DNA from: Agitococcus lubricus
Lineage (GTDB): Bacteria > Pseudomonadota > Gammaproteobacteria > Pseudomonadales > Moraxellaceae
Direction: 5' to 3'
DNA: 64,000 nucleotides
NCBI RefSeq assembly: GCF_003051055.1
Contig: NZ_QAON01000006.1
Span: forward strand, 1 to 64,000
The notes under the pieces: generated by a model
What the model saw: only the letters and a program-made list of their open reading frames with translations
Told to the model about the DNA's origin: nothing
Database searches by the model: none
Translations under genes and position numbers: made by a program
Shown: in pieces, positions 1-7,439 of the stretch
Numbering within the stretch: the first letter of the stretch is position 1
Layout: every line of letters begins with the position of its first letter

Positions 1-81
1 TAAATTCAGGGCTAAAACGTTTTGCCATTTCTTCTCTCCAAACATAATTCTTAAATTAGCTTTAGAGGGAATAATTGTCCA
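1..81 (-). mobile_element. possible end of an insertion sequence with the start of its first gene
   Basis: On the minus strand an ATG at 28 is preceded by a good ribosome binding site (GGAGAG, five bases away) and reads MAKRFSPEF before the window ends. That start resembles the first ORF of IS3-type transposases. The minus strand reads TGGACAATTATTCCC from 81 inwards, a TG-starting end of the kind IS3 elements have, about 50 bases upstream of the start codon. Only nine residues are visible, so this is a weak family guess. It would mean an IS landed at the outer side of the attC at 91-210. Confidence 0.3.
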
Positions 82-90
82 TTTAGTTGG

Positions 91-210
91 CTAGGATCAC
101 ATAACGCGCAAGTACCCACAACAAAATTAAAAACTGAGATTACCTCAGAACCATAAAAAATAACACCCAAATCGGCTGGGTACTTGTCGCTGTTGATGCG
201 AAAGTTAGGT
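91..210 (-). repeat. attC site 1
   Basis: Integron recombination site with GTTAGG at its right edge, paired arms around GTACCC/GGGTAC, and the central CTGAG-CTCAG mini-hairpin shared by the array. The left core is degenerate, probably disturbed by the neighbouring mobile element. It belongs to the glyoxalase-fold cassette. Confidence 0.75.
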
Positions 211-315
211 TTTAACACTAAAAAACAATAACTTATTGGTTATATTGTTTATTTCTTAATTAAATACTTAGATGTAAAATCTGTTCATTTGTAAAAGAAT
301 ACTAGCGACAAATTA

Positions 316-633
316 TTAAGAAATTTCAATTTTTCTTCCATCAGGGTCTAAAACAACATAAATAACTTTACCATTGAATTCATATTGATTATGAATTTCT
401 AAATTTAGAACTATTGATTCAATATTTTTCAGGCAAAAACCTAGCCTAGAACTACACACAGCTTCAGCAGAAGATAAAGGATATAATTCAAAAACTAAAT
501 TTTCTATATATGTCGAATAGTGCTCAACTCCTTTGCCGTGCTTTTCTTTAACAAAATTCAAGCCAAATTGTTCATAAAATAATTTTGATGTTTCCAAATT
601 TTTACAACGTAAAACCAACAGATTAAGTATCAT
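316..633 (-). CDS. VOC/glyoxalase-fold cassette protein
   Basis: A 105-residue protein with the vicinal-oxygen-chelate pattern: an N-terminal beta strand (ILNLLVLRCKNLETSKLFYE), a middle section ending FELYP, and a C-terminal YVVLDPDGRKIEI typical of glyoxalase/bleomycin-resistance/dioxygenase folds. Small VOC proteins are common integron cassette cargo and may be drug-binding, fosfomycin-type or isomerase enzymes; the substrate cannot be read here. The N-terminal metal ligand expected of an enzyme is not obvious, so a binding protein is possible. It lies between attC 2 (upstream) and attC 1 and reads in the normal cassette direction. No strong ribosome binding site precedes the start. Confidence 0.75.
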   Translation of the reverse strand: MILNLLVLRCKNLETSKLFYEQFGLNFVKEKHGKGVEHYSTYIENLVFELYPLSSAEAVCSSRLGFCLKNIESIVLNLEIHNQYEFNGKVIYVVLDPDGRKIEIS

Positions 634-646
634 TTTACTATAAAAA

Positions 647-770
647 CCTAACTACCCGCGTAAGGCGCAAGCACCCTACAGAAAAATAAACAAAAACTCA
701 GTAATCACTGAATTCAAAAATTACACAATAATCGGCTGGGTGCTTGTCGCACTTGACGCTGAAGTTAGAT
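647..770 (-). repeat. attC site 2
   Basis: attC of the GCAAGCACCC/GGGTGCTTGTC subfamily, bounded by CTAAC on the left and GTTAGA on the right. Its last ~45 bases on the minus-strand 5' side are also read as the C terminus of the Lit-type protease. Confidence 0.9.
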
Positions 771-1689
771 GCGAATCTATAGCGGCAAGTAACATTTGGC
801 AGTATCCTTGCTGTGTCTTTACGACAGAAGGGGTAACAGCTATTTTTTTATGCTCTATTACAGATAAAAGCAAGCAAGATAAATACTGCCAAAAATAATC
901 ATTATCTGAGACATTAATATTATCAACAAGCTCTTGAATTCTAGTCAATACAGGTGGGTGAGTTGTCGAGCCTTTCCAATTATCTTCTGGAGTAATTACC
1001 AAAAGCATAACCGAAGCAAGTGCGATAGCCATACCTCTTTTGCTTTTTAAAAGAGCCAAATCGTAGCCACTAGTCCTTGAGTAGACTTCAATTTTTTCTA
1101 GAAGGAAGTCTCTGGCATATTTATCGCATTCGTATTCCTCTTGATGGTAATCAAGAATAGTATTCGAATTTCGGAATTGAACATGCTTTAATTCATGAAG
1201 AAAACAATATGCGGCAGTAATACATAATATATCAAATGCCATACTACCATTTATATCTTTTGGTTTGCCAGAATCAGGCTTTGGGACTGCCTGTGGCCAC
1301 GAGAATTGCTCAATTGATTCAATACTTTTTAAATAACTAACCGATTCAAGCAGGCTAATTATGCTTTCTTTTAATTTAGATGATGCATCTTCCTGTGTTA
1401 TTTCTAATGGTGCGAATGGAGTTCCAGTTGCTTGTGAGAGAAACAGATATGGATAATAAAGATTAAAAGATTTTTGCGCCGCAAAACCAAGAAGCCATAT
1501 TTTGCACATGGTCTTATGATTGAATAATATAAGACCAAACGAACCTGCCTCAAGGGAAAATCCAAGCCTATCTTCGATTTGGTTTACCTGTGGCATATGC
1601 TCTAGCCAAAGCTTTTCTAATTCCTCTTTACGTTCTGGTGCTGAGCCAAGAATGGCATTTTTTACAGCAGCTTCGGAAATATTTGTCAT
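721..1689 (-). CDS. lit: Lit-type phage-exclusion protease (peptidase U49)
   Basis: A 322-residue protein with the zinc-protease motif HELKH at residues 165-169 and an acidic cluster (EYECD, about 185-189) that could give the third metal ligand. Layout and length match the Lit family (E. coli Lit is about 297 residues). Lit of the e14 prophage cleaves EF-Tu when T4 capsid protein appears and aborts infection. The start is placed at the ATG at 1689 because AAGGA lies nine bases upstream; an in-frame ATG ten codons earlier has no such site. The last 15-16 codons run into attC 2, so the C terminus is built from recombination-site sequence. Whether it also targets EF-Tu is inference. Confidence 0.8.
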   Translation of the reverse strand: MTNISEAAVKNAILGSAPERKEELEKLWLEHMPQVNQIEDRLGFSLEAGSFGLILFNHKTMCKIWLLGFAAQKSFNLYYPYLFLSQATGTPFAPLEITQEDASSKLKESIISLLESVSYLKSIESIEQFSWPQAVPKPDSGKPKDINGSMAFDILCITAAYCFLHELKHVQFRNSNTILDYHQEEYECDKYARDFLLEKIEVYSRTSGYDLALLKSKRGMAIALASVMLLVITPEDNWKGSTTHPPVLTRIQELVDNINVSDNDYFWQYLSCLLLSVIEHKKIAVTPSVVKTQQGYCQMLLAAIDSHLTSASSATSTQPIIV

Positions 1690-1719
1690 ATCTACTTTTC
1701 CTTGTGTACTTAGAAGCAT

Positions 1720-1842
1720 CTAACTACACACGCTAAGGGGTAACACCCCACAGCAAACTAAAACCTGAGACTGACCTCAGAACCTTCAAAAAATTCACCG
1801 TAATCGGCTGGGGTGTTATCCCTCTTGAGCGTGAAGTTGGAC
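1720..1842 (-). repeat. attC site 3
   Basis: attC of the GGGGTAAC/GTTATCCC subfamily with CTGAG-CTCAG centre; edges CTAAC and GTTGGAC. It is the attC of ORF-less cassette copy A. Confidence 0.9.
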
Positions 1843-2060
1843 TAGTGAACTCACACTACAAACAAAATTAGTTCACTATACAAATCACAACTAGCGATGA
1901 ACCAATACAACACTGACCTTCCTGCCGCTCGGCGCAACTACATAAGCCTAGCGATGCAGCCAGATGAATGATAACAACTCAAATATACTCGTAAAACCCA
2001 CAATAACAAATAGATATAAGATAAAAAATATACAGCAAATCACACGCTAATAGTTGTCCA
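1843..2060 (-). repeat. ORF-less cassette repeat, copy A
   Basis: About 217 bp with no ordinary gene, found again at 6298, 6634, 8580, 10366 and 12469. Shared landmarks are the inverted repeat GTGAACT/AGTTCAC at the left end, two direct copies of CTAGCGATG, a GCCGCTCGGC block and an AT-rich right end finishing in TTGTCCAAC. On the minus strand it carries TTTACG, 16 bases, TATCAT, a promoter-like pair pointing at lit. A 24-codon frame (1897-1971, + strand) starting MNQYNTDLPAARRN has no ribosome binding site. Confidence 0.85.
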
Positions 2061-2180
2061 ACTAGGCGCATAACGCGCAAGTACCCAACAACAAAATTCA
2101 AAACTGAGATTACCTCAGAACCATCAAAAAATACACAATAATTGACTGGGTACTTGTCGCTGTTGATGCGAAAGTTAGGC
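2057..2180 (-). repeat. attC site 4
   Basis: Close relative of attC 1 (GCGCAAGTACCC/GGGTACTTGTCGC arms). Left edge CCAAC shared with the end of repeat copy A, right edge GTTAGGC. Confidence 0.9.
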
Positions 2181-2254
2181 TGGTACGACACAAAAAAATC
2201 GAACTACCCAAAATTAATATTTTACACTAGAAGTAAATGATTTTTTAGATATTT

Positions 2255-2605
2255 TCAATTTTGAGATAGCAAGTTGGCATATTCATCCTGAATTACGCCT
2301 TGATTTACCCAGCATGTAGGAATTGCATTTAGCTCCTCATAGCAATATTGAATTGCTTTCTCTGGCTGCAATGTAACTAAGGCTTGTGAGTTAGAGCCAT
2401 CAACTTCAGGAAAGGAATAAACATCTAAATAATCATTTGAGCCGATATTCTCAACTTCAAATAACCAAACTTCAGAAGTCTCAACCTTGGGGCGTAACTC
2501 AATCCAGCGAATAGTTTTATCAGTAGAGCCATATCCAAGAAATTGTTCTACTGATTTCCCGCGATACAAGACTGACAAGAGTTCTTTTTCTAATAAGTAT
2601 CTCAT
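2255..2605 (-). CDS. hypothetical cassette protein, 116 aa
   Basis: I do not recognise this 116-residue protein. It is soluble-looking and acidic, with many tryptophans (WIELRP, EVWLFEV, CWVNQG), no signal peptide and no membrane segment. The character resembles small immunity- or binding-type proteins, but that is only an impression. It is the sole gene of the cassette ending in attC 4 and reads in the cassette direction. The only purine stretch upstream of the start is the AGG of the attC 5 core GTTAGGC, about ten bases away. Confidence 0.65.
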   Translation of the reverse strand: MRYLLEKELLSVLYRGKSVEQFLGYGSTDKTIRWIELRPKVETSEVWLFEVENIGSNDYLDVYSFPEVDGSNSQALVTLQPEKAIQYCYEELNAIPTCWVNQGVIQDEYANLLSQN

Positions 2606-2616
2606 AAATACTATGC

Positions 2617-2740
2617 CTAACTACCTGCATTAAGCCGTGCAGCCCAACAACAAAACATGATTAACAATGGTGATTATATGACAGAGAAAACAACACAGCA
2701 ACCGCTTGGGGTTGCATCGGACTTAAATGCTGAGTTAGGT
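2617..2740 (-). repeat. attC site 5
   Basis: More divergent member of the family: CTAACTACCTGCATTAAG on the left, GACTTAAATGCTGAGTTAGG on the right, but with the usual arm spacing. It belongs to the cassette that carries the reversed membrane-protein gene. Confidence 0.75.
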
Positions 2741-2755
2741 TGTGGAGTATTGACG

Positions 2756-3148
2756 ATGAATTTAATCATAGCGTGTGTTTTGTTGGCTTGTCTTTTTTCT
2801 TTTATTTTTGTTATTTCCAGATTAAAAGAACAGATAAAAAACAAAAATGAAATTATTGATGGTTTGTTAAAAATAACTGATGAACAAAAACAGGAAATTT
2901 ACAATTTGCGCTACTTACATTACGCAAAAAATGAAGCTGAAATTTCCAAAAAATACACAATAGAATGTGATGAAAACCAAGCATTAAACATGATAAGACA
3001 TAAAGGTATTAATTACGACCCTATTGCTCAGTTAGTTGGTTTAACTCAAAGGCAAGGATATGCTCGCCAAGCAGCAATGCAACAAGCAGCAATACAAGGA
3101 CAATATGGGTTAAATAATTCGATTTATGGGTTATTTAATAAAACCTAA
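2756..3148 (+). CDS. small membrane-anchored coiled-coil protein, reversed in its cassette
   Basis: About 130 residues from the ATG at 2756, chosen because GGAG lies eight bases upstream and just outside attC 5; earlier in-frame ATGs (2657, 2678) fall inside the attC. Residues 1-22 form one hydrophobic membrane segment (NLIIACVLLACLFSFIFVI), followed by a charged, probably coiled-coil stretch (KEQIKNKNEIIDGLLK) and a glutamine/alanine-rich tail. No family recognised. It reads against the cassette direction, so it must rely on its own promoter or on rightward transcription. Function unknown. Confidence 0.6.
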   Translation: MNLIIACVLLACLFSFIFVISRLKEQIKNKNEIIDGLLKITDEQKQEIYNLRYLHYAKNEAEISKKYTIECDENQALNMIRHKGINYDPIAQLVGLTQRQGYARQAAMQQAAIQGQYGLNNSIYGLFNKT

Positions 3149-3270
3149 CTACCTGCGCTAAGGGGTAACGTCCCCACAGCAAAATAAACAACTGAGACGT
3201 ACCTCAGAACCATAAAAAAATGCCCCATAATCGGTTGGGGCGTTATCCAACTTGAGCGCAAAGTTAGGTT
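3144..3270 (-). repeat. attC site 6
   Basis: attC of the GGGGTAACGTCCCC/GGGGCGTTATCC subfamily, edges CCTAAC and GTTAGGT. Its right edge overlaps the stop codon of the pseudogene by two bases. Confidence 0.9.
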
Positions 3271-3787
3271 AATGTTTGCTTAAGAGTAACCTCAACTCAT
3301 TAGCCCAAATTTCATCACAATCTTCTAACCAATACAATGAACCTGAACAGTTCACAAATATTGCTTCTTCGACTAGTCCAATTAATTGATTTGGAATCCA
3401 ACTCAAGACATAACGATTTCTATTTACAGCTATATAGCCAATCCATATATCCCACGGTGGACAATCGTTTACATCAATAAATCCATCCGTTACACCCTCT
3501 GACATTCCATCAGACATATTTGAGTCAGGATCATAAATTAGTACTTTACCTTTACTTATACTTATATCTTGATTAGTTTCAATATTATTTTCATTAATTT
3601 TATACTTACGAGCACAGATAACATATTTAACTGTATAAAAATGATTTTTTTGAAAAATATCAGGTGCGAACTCTAAGGTTCTTAAGGATGATCGAGATTT
3701 CTTGCTATCCCAATAGGCTTAAAACCAAGATTCAGCTTCACTAATAGCGTTAATAATTTCTATTGCGCTATTTGATTTCAAGTCCAT
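3269..3787 (-). pseudogene. cassette gene broken by an early stop codon
   Basis: A 172-codon frame runs from the ATG at 3787 to 3269 and is interrupted once, by TAA at 3719-3721 (codon 23, context SWF-stop-AYWDSKK). Both sides read as plausible protein in the same frame, and one C-to-T change from CAA (Gln) would explain it. The ATG follows the attC 7 core GTTAGGT, which can act as a ribosome binding site. A downstream ATG at 3517 could still give an 82-residue product rich in tryptophan (CPPWDIWIGY, SGSLYWLEDCDEIW). Family not recognised. A sequencing error or stop-codon readthrough is the alternative. Confidence 0.6.
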
Positions 3788-3794
3788 TTATTAA

Positions 3795-3878
3795 CCTAAC
3801 TAAATATTAAGGCGTGCGCGGTTAATGTGGGTCATTAACGCTGCCTCACTTCGCATCGCCTTGAATAACCAGTTATAC
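3795..3878 (-). repeat. attC site 7 (atypical, short)
   Basis: CCTAACTAAATATTAAGGCG on the left pairs with CGCCTTGAATAACCAGTTATAC on the right around a central GTTAATG/CATTAAC hairpin. At about 84 bp it is shorter and unlike the other 19 sites, as expected of a cassette imported from elsewhere. It is the attC of the Rep cassette. Confidence 0.7.
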
Positions 3879-4217
3879 AACGACGCGGCTTGACTGTAAA
3901 GCCGTATTGGGTACTGGATTTTATAGTCTAATAAATAAGTTAGCGTGTCCCATCCTACTTAAAATCGACTGAGCTGTAGTAGGCAGACTGCCATAATTTT
4001 TTAATGATAGTGGGAACGAAGGGGTCTGCTTCCCTTCTTAGACAATAAAATGCCCTGCAAGGTCTGCAAACCTTCAGGGCGTGACCAGTCTTGAAAATTC
4101 TGTTTTACACGGCAGATATAGACTGATGAAAAGCATTTTAGCCTTATTTTTAAGGCTTTGTAAGCCCTTTCTTGCTTATATTGTTTTTTGCTGTCTTGCG
4201 TTTGCAAGGCGGCTTAA
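3879..4217. other. leader region of the Rep gene with a strong stem-loop
   Basis: No convincing gene. The main feature is a hairpin at 4052-4080: GCCCTGCAAGGT pairs with ACCTTCAGGGC (one bulge) around a six-base loop. Stem-loops upstream of HUH initiators are often double-strand origins that the initiator nicks; a terminator or regulatory hairpin is also possible. A short minus-strand frame (4001-4207) begins with TTG without a ribosome binding site and overlaps the hairpin, so it is not called. Confidence 0.5.
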
Positions 4218-5309
4218 ATGGCATTAAGCACTTATTACCCTATTAAGCGCGGCCTCTCTGCCGTTCAGCTTTCACAAGCCCTTAATCAATCGCCCTTAAC
4301 CCGTAGCGATTGTGAGCTATTACGCCCACTCTCTCAAAAGTCTACCTTATCTATAGATGACCTCGTTTCAAGTGGCGCGTCACCTTCTGTCGTTTACCCT
4401 ACCCACAATCAGGGGGGCAAGTCCTCCAATCAAGGAGAGGCCTCCGCTTGCGGAGAGGTGGCCTTGAGTGGAGGCGTAGCCTCCCTTCCTTGTCTTAGAG
4501 TAAACAACTCAAACGAATGCCCTACAACGGACAATCTCCCTCCTGTTTCCCCTGTCCCTACCCTGAATCCCTCATGGATTCGTAAAGCCGAATTTAAGGT
4601 TAAACGCGAAGTTATGGCCTTGTTTGATAAGTACGGCCTAGACCGTATCGGCTTTTTAACGCTCACCTTTGCCGATGATGTCCAGTGCCATAAAGAGGCA
4701 ACTAAACGCCTAAATTCCTTAATCACTGGCGTTCTCCGTGAACGCTATGCACAGTGCATTCGCGTCTCTGAGCGTCAACAATCAGGCCGTTGGCATTTTC
4801 ACTTAGTCGTTGTTTGTCAACAAGATATTCGGCGCGGTGTTGACTTTCAAGCCATTAAAGAGAGACGTTACAAGGACGGGGCAAGCGCTACTTTGCGGGC
4901 TGAGTGGGCGTTCTGGCGTAAGACAGCTAAAAAGTACGGCTTCGGTCGTACTGAGCTACTCCCTGTTAAAAAAACAGGTGAAGCCTTAGCCGCTTATGTT
5001 GCCAAGTACATTTCCAAAGGCTTTGCTTATCGTCAGCCTCAAGATAAAGGTGCAAGGCTCTATTCCGTCATCGGTGGGGATAGAGTCTGTTCTTCCCGCT
5101 TCTCCTTTTATAGTGCTAAGGCTATCGAATGGCGTAAAAAGGTTGCTCTATGGGCGGCTTCTTGGTCGGGTAGCTTTGCTGCTGCCTCTACTTCAGGCGG
5201 GTTTGAGCCTGTGGGCTTCCTCTCTTATGAAGATTTGCCGCTTATCTTCGGTAAAAAATGGGCGTGGACGTACCGAGAACAAATAATCGCTATGCAATCC
5301 CCTTTTTAG
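4218..5309 (+). CDS. HUH-type rolling-circle replication initiator (phage/plasmid Rep)
   Basis: A 363-residue protein with the three motifs of HUH endonucleases: FLTLTF at 146-151, the metal-binding HFH at 193-195 (RWHFHLVVV) and the tyrosine motif YVAKYISK at 260-267 with Tyr260 and Tyr264. Such proteins nick one strand at an origin, stay bound through the tyrosine and start rolling-circle replication; relatives occur in filamentous phages and small plasmids. The first ~110 residues are low-complexity and probably linker-like. GGCGG lies five bases before the ATG. The gene reads against the cassette direction, is more GC-rich than its neighbours and is followed by iterons and stem-loops. It could also be an IS91-like transposase relative, but no element ends were found. 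Confidence 0.8.
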   Translation: MALSTYYPIKRGLSAVQLSQALNQSPLTRSDCELLRPLSQKSTLSIDDLVSSGASPSVVYPTHNQGGKSSNQGEASACGEVALSGGVASLPCLRVNNSNECPTTDNLPPVSPVPTLNPSWIRKAEFKVKREVMALFDKYGLDRIGFLTLTFADDVQCHKEATKRLNSLITGVLRERYAQCIRVSERQQSGRWHFHLVVVCQQDIRRGVDFQAIKERRYKDGASATLRAEWAFWRKTAKKYGFGRTELLPVKKTGEALAAYVAKYISKGFAYRQPQDKGARLYSVIGGDRVCSSRFSFYSAKAIEWRKKVALWAASWSGSFAAASTSGGFEPVGFLSYEDLPLIFGKKWAWTYREQIIAMQSPF

Positions 5310-6174
5310 TCGCGCTCGCAATCTCGCTAGGAATCAGAAAATGCGCCTCTAGTGCGGCGCGGATTGCGCAAGCAAGCCAAGCAAACGGGGCGCGTTTTCG
5401 TCATTCCGTTGCGTATTGCGTAGCAATGCGCCAACAATGGCGAAAAGGCGCAAACTCTCTACGGGCTGGCAGTAAATTAGGGGGCTTGCTTATGATGGCT
5501 ATACATCATCGTCCCTGACATCTAAACCTTTCTATAGATAGTCGCGCGATTAAACCCAATACCAGATAAATGTGCCTCTCCTTCTTTGCGGCCTGTCTTT
5601 CCTGTCTTACTCCGACGTTCTCCGCCTTCTAATCAACCATTCCACAATACTGTAAAAAGTACACGACAACCTAAGCGCGGTTAATGTTCGGACGTGAGGA
5701 CGAACGAAAGTGCGATTAGGTGGGAGGGGCTTATCTTAAGGCGTACCCCCTTTAATGGTACGCTTTTGTATCATGGGTGATACTTTTAGGCTTGGACTAT
5801 TAAGTCAAAATGACTTACTGACACCCTGTGACACCGACACCATGACACACTCACGTCAAAATGACTTAAGAGTCCAGTACCTTTAATGCTGGACTCTTGT
5901 CCGAGATTCGGAAAAATTAACCTGTATACCTGTATTCACATATTCAAAAGTTATTTATTCATAAATTATTTATTCAAAAGTTATTTATTAACTTAGTTAA
6001 AAGTAACTTTGTAATTTGTGATTTGTGATTTGTGATTTGTGATTTTAATTACTGATAAATTAGATATTAAATTGGTGTTAATTTAATTATTAACCGTGAA
6101 TAGATAAAAATAATATAAAACTGGCTTTTTAGGTCTTGAATAATTCGGAGGGTTTTATTAGATTTGAGCGCGGT
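5310..6174. other. structured non-coding region after Rep: iterons and stem-loops
   Basis: The first ~200 bp are GC-rich with a doubtful 86-codon frame (5258-5518). Then follow: an imperfect inverted repeat ACCTAAGCGC/GCGATTAGGT (about 5669-5731); stem-loops at 5741-5763 (GCGTACC/GGTACGC then TTTT, terminator-like), 5768-5783 (GTATCA/TGATAC), 5802-5816 (AAGTCA/TGACTT), 5855-5865 (GTCA/TGAC) and 5868-5898 (AAGAGTCCAG/CTGGACTCTT, perfect); three tandem 15-bp iterons of ATTCAAAAGTTATTT type at 5942-5986; and four tandem ATTTGTG copies at 6014-6041, in AT-rich DNA. Together this looks like a replication origin region next to its initiator. Confidence 0.55.
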
Positions 6175-6297
6175 GTATAACTATACGCTAAGGGGTAACG
6201 CCCCATAGCAAACTAAAACCTGAGATGTACCTCAGAACCATCAAAAACAACTCAGAAAGCGGCTGGGGCGTTATCCCACTTGAGCGTGAAGTTGGAC
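6175..6297 (-). repeat. attC site 8
   Basis: attC of the GGGGTAACGCCCC/GGGGCGTTATCCC subfamily, ending GTTGGAC. Identical to attC 17 except for the first few bases at the junction with the Rep cassette. Confidence 0.9.
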
Positions 6298-6517
6298 AAG
6301 TGAACTCACTCTACAAACAAAATTAGTTCACTATACAAATCACAACTAGCGATGAACCAATACTACACTACCCTTCCTGCCGCTCGGCGCAACTACAGAA
6401 GCCTAGCGATGCAGCCAGATGAATTATAACAACTCAAATATACGCGTAAAACCCACAATAACAAATAGATATAAGATAAAAAATATACAGCAAATCACAC
6501 GCTAATAGTTGTCCAAC
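6298..6517 (-). repeat. ORF-less cassette repeat, copy B
   Basis: Base-for-base the same as copy F at 12469 as far as I can read, so one was recently copied from the other. It differs from copies A, D and E in scattered positions. The minus-strand promoter-like pair here is TTTACG, 16 bases, TATAAT (6423-6450). The + strand short frame (from 6352) reads MNQYYTTLPAARRN and is 25 codons. Confidence 0.9.
6423..6450 (-). promoter_or_regulatory. promoter-like sequence in repeat copy B
   Basis: Minus strand TTTACG (4 of 6 to the sigma-70 -35) and perfect TATAAT with a 16-base spacer. It points away from IntI, in the cassette reading direction. The same pair is at 12594-12621; other copies have TATCAT at -10. 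Confidence 0.5.
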
Positions 6518-6633
6518 TATATGCTAAGGGGTAATGCCCCACAGCAAAATAAAACCTGAGATTGACCTCAGTACTATCAAAAAATGCCCAATAATCGGCT
6601 GGGGCGTTATCCCACTTGAGCGTGAAGTTGGAC
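6512..6633 (-). repeat. attC site 9
   Basis: GGGGTAATGCCCC/GGGGCGTTATCCC arms; edges CCAAC and GTTGGAC. It belongs to repeat cassette copy C. Confidence 0.9.
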
Positions 6634-6854
6634 TAGTGAACTCACTCTATAAACAAAATTAGTTCACTATACAAATCGCAACTAGCGATGAACCAATACT
6701 ACACTGCCCTTCCTGCCGCTCGGCGCAACAATAAAAGCCTAACGATGCAGCCCGATGAATGATAACAACTCAAATATACTCGTAAAACCCACAACAACAA
6801 ATAGATATAAGATAAAAAATATACAGCAAATCACACGCTAATAGTTGTCCAACT
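6634..6854 (-). repeat. ORF-less cassette repeat, copy C
   Basis: Same layout as the other copies, with private changes (AACGATGCAGCC in place of AGCGATGCAGCC, and CAACAATAAAAGCC). Its + strand short frame reads MNQYYTALPAARRNNKSLTM, so the frame survives the substitutions. Copies B and C are in tandem, separated only by attC 9. Confidence 0.85.
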
Positions 6855-6968
6855 TAAAATTAACTGGCACAGCCCCACAGCAAAATAAGCAAGTGAGAGT
6901 TTGCCAAAAATATAAAAAATATCACCGTAATCGGCTGGGGTTGTGTCCAGTTGAATTATTAGTTAGAC
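6848..6968 (-). repeat. attC site 10
   Basis: Variant arms ACTGGCACAGCCCC/GGGGTTGTGTCCAGT with edges CCAAC and GTTAGAC. It is the attC of the pentapeptide-repeat cassette. Confidence 0.85.
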
Positions 6969-7064
6969 AAAACCAATTAAAAAATTTTTACTTCAATACA
7001 CCCACACTAAAAATACACTAACTATAAAGAATAAAAAATAGGCTCATGGTTTCTGCTCGTAGAT

Positions 7065-7433
7065 TTAACACGAACTTTTTGGAATATCATTAGAAGCATA
7101 AACATAACCTTGTTCAGTTGCTCCCTCAAAACAAGCTCCTATTAGTTTGGCACCGTCAAATACTGCACCATCTATTGCTGCGTTATTAAAATTTGAATAC
7201 GCTAAATTAGCATCAGTAAAATCGCATGTTTTAATATTGGTAGATGAAAAGTTAGCACCTACAAGATTAGCATTTTTAAAAATTGCACAAATAAATGAAC
7301 CCGAAAAATCTATATTTGAAAGCGATTGATTACTAAAATCAAATACTTGGCCATCAAGTTCTAGATTAGTAAAAACTCTCTCTCCCAATGAATAACGCTT
7401 AAGTATTTGCTCAGTAGTAATCTTATTACACAT
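7065..7433 (-). CDS. pentapeptide-repeat protein
   Basis: A 122-residue protein whose residues ~30-105 fall into five-residue repeats of A(D/N)LXX type: IDFSG, CAIFKNANLVGANFSS, CDFTDANLAYSNF, AVFDGAKLIGACF. This builds a right-handed quadrilateral beta helix. Cassette-borne relatives such as Qnr protect DNA gyrase from quinolones, but Qnr is about 218 residues and this one is half as long, so that role should not be assumed. No signal peptide; probably cytoplasmic. Sole gene of its cassette, in the cassette direction, with about 100 bp of 3' untranslated sequence before attC 10. Confidence 0.85.
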   Translation of the reverse strand: MCNKITTEQILKRYSLGERVFTNLELDGQVFDFSNQSLSNIDFSGSFICAIFKNANLVGANFSSTNIKTCDFTDANLAYSNFNNAAIDGAVFDGAKLIGACFEGATEQGYVYASNDIPKSSC

Positions 7434-7439
7434 GTCTTA

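Noticed and set aside
1979-2191. 70-codon minus-strand frame overlapping repeat copy A and attC 4
   Set aside because: It is read entirely through the repeat and the recombination site, has no ribosome binding site and no equivalent in the other copies.
4001-4207. 68-codon minus-strand frame upstream of Rep
   Set aside because: Starts with TTG, no ribosome binding site, and overlaps the strong hairpin that better explains the region.
5258-5518. 86-codon frame after the Rep gene
   Set aside because: Overlaps the Rep 3' end in another frame, has low-complexity Ala/Arg composition typical of GC-rich chance frames and no ribosome binding site; recorded within the non-coding region.
5942-6041. 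15-bp and 7-bp tandem repeats taken as CRISPR-like or simple slippage repeats
   Set aside because: Too short and directly adjacent, without spacers; position next to an initiator gene favours iterons, though slippage cannot be excluded for the ATTTGTG run.
7065-7433. Pentapeptide protein as a Qnr quinolone-resistance gene
   Set aside because: Only ~122 residues with fewer coils than the ~218-residue Qnr dimer subunit; kept as a generic pentapeptide-repeat protein.
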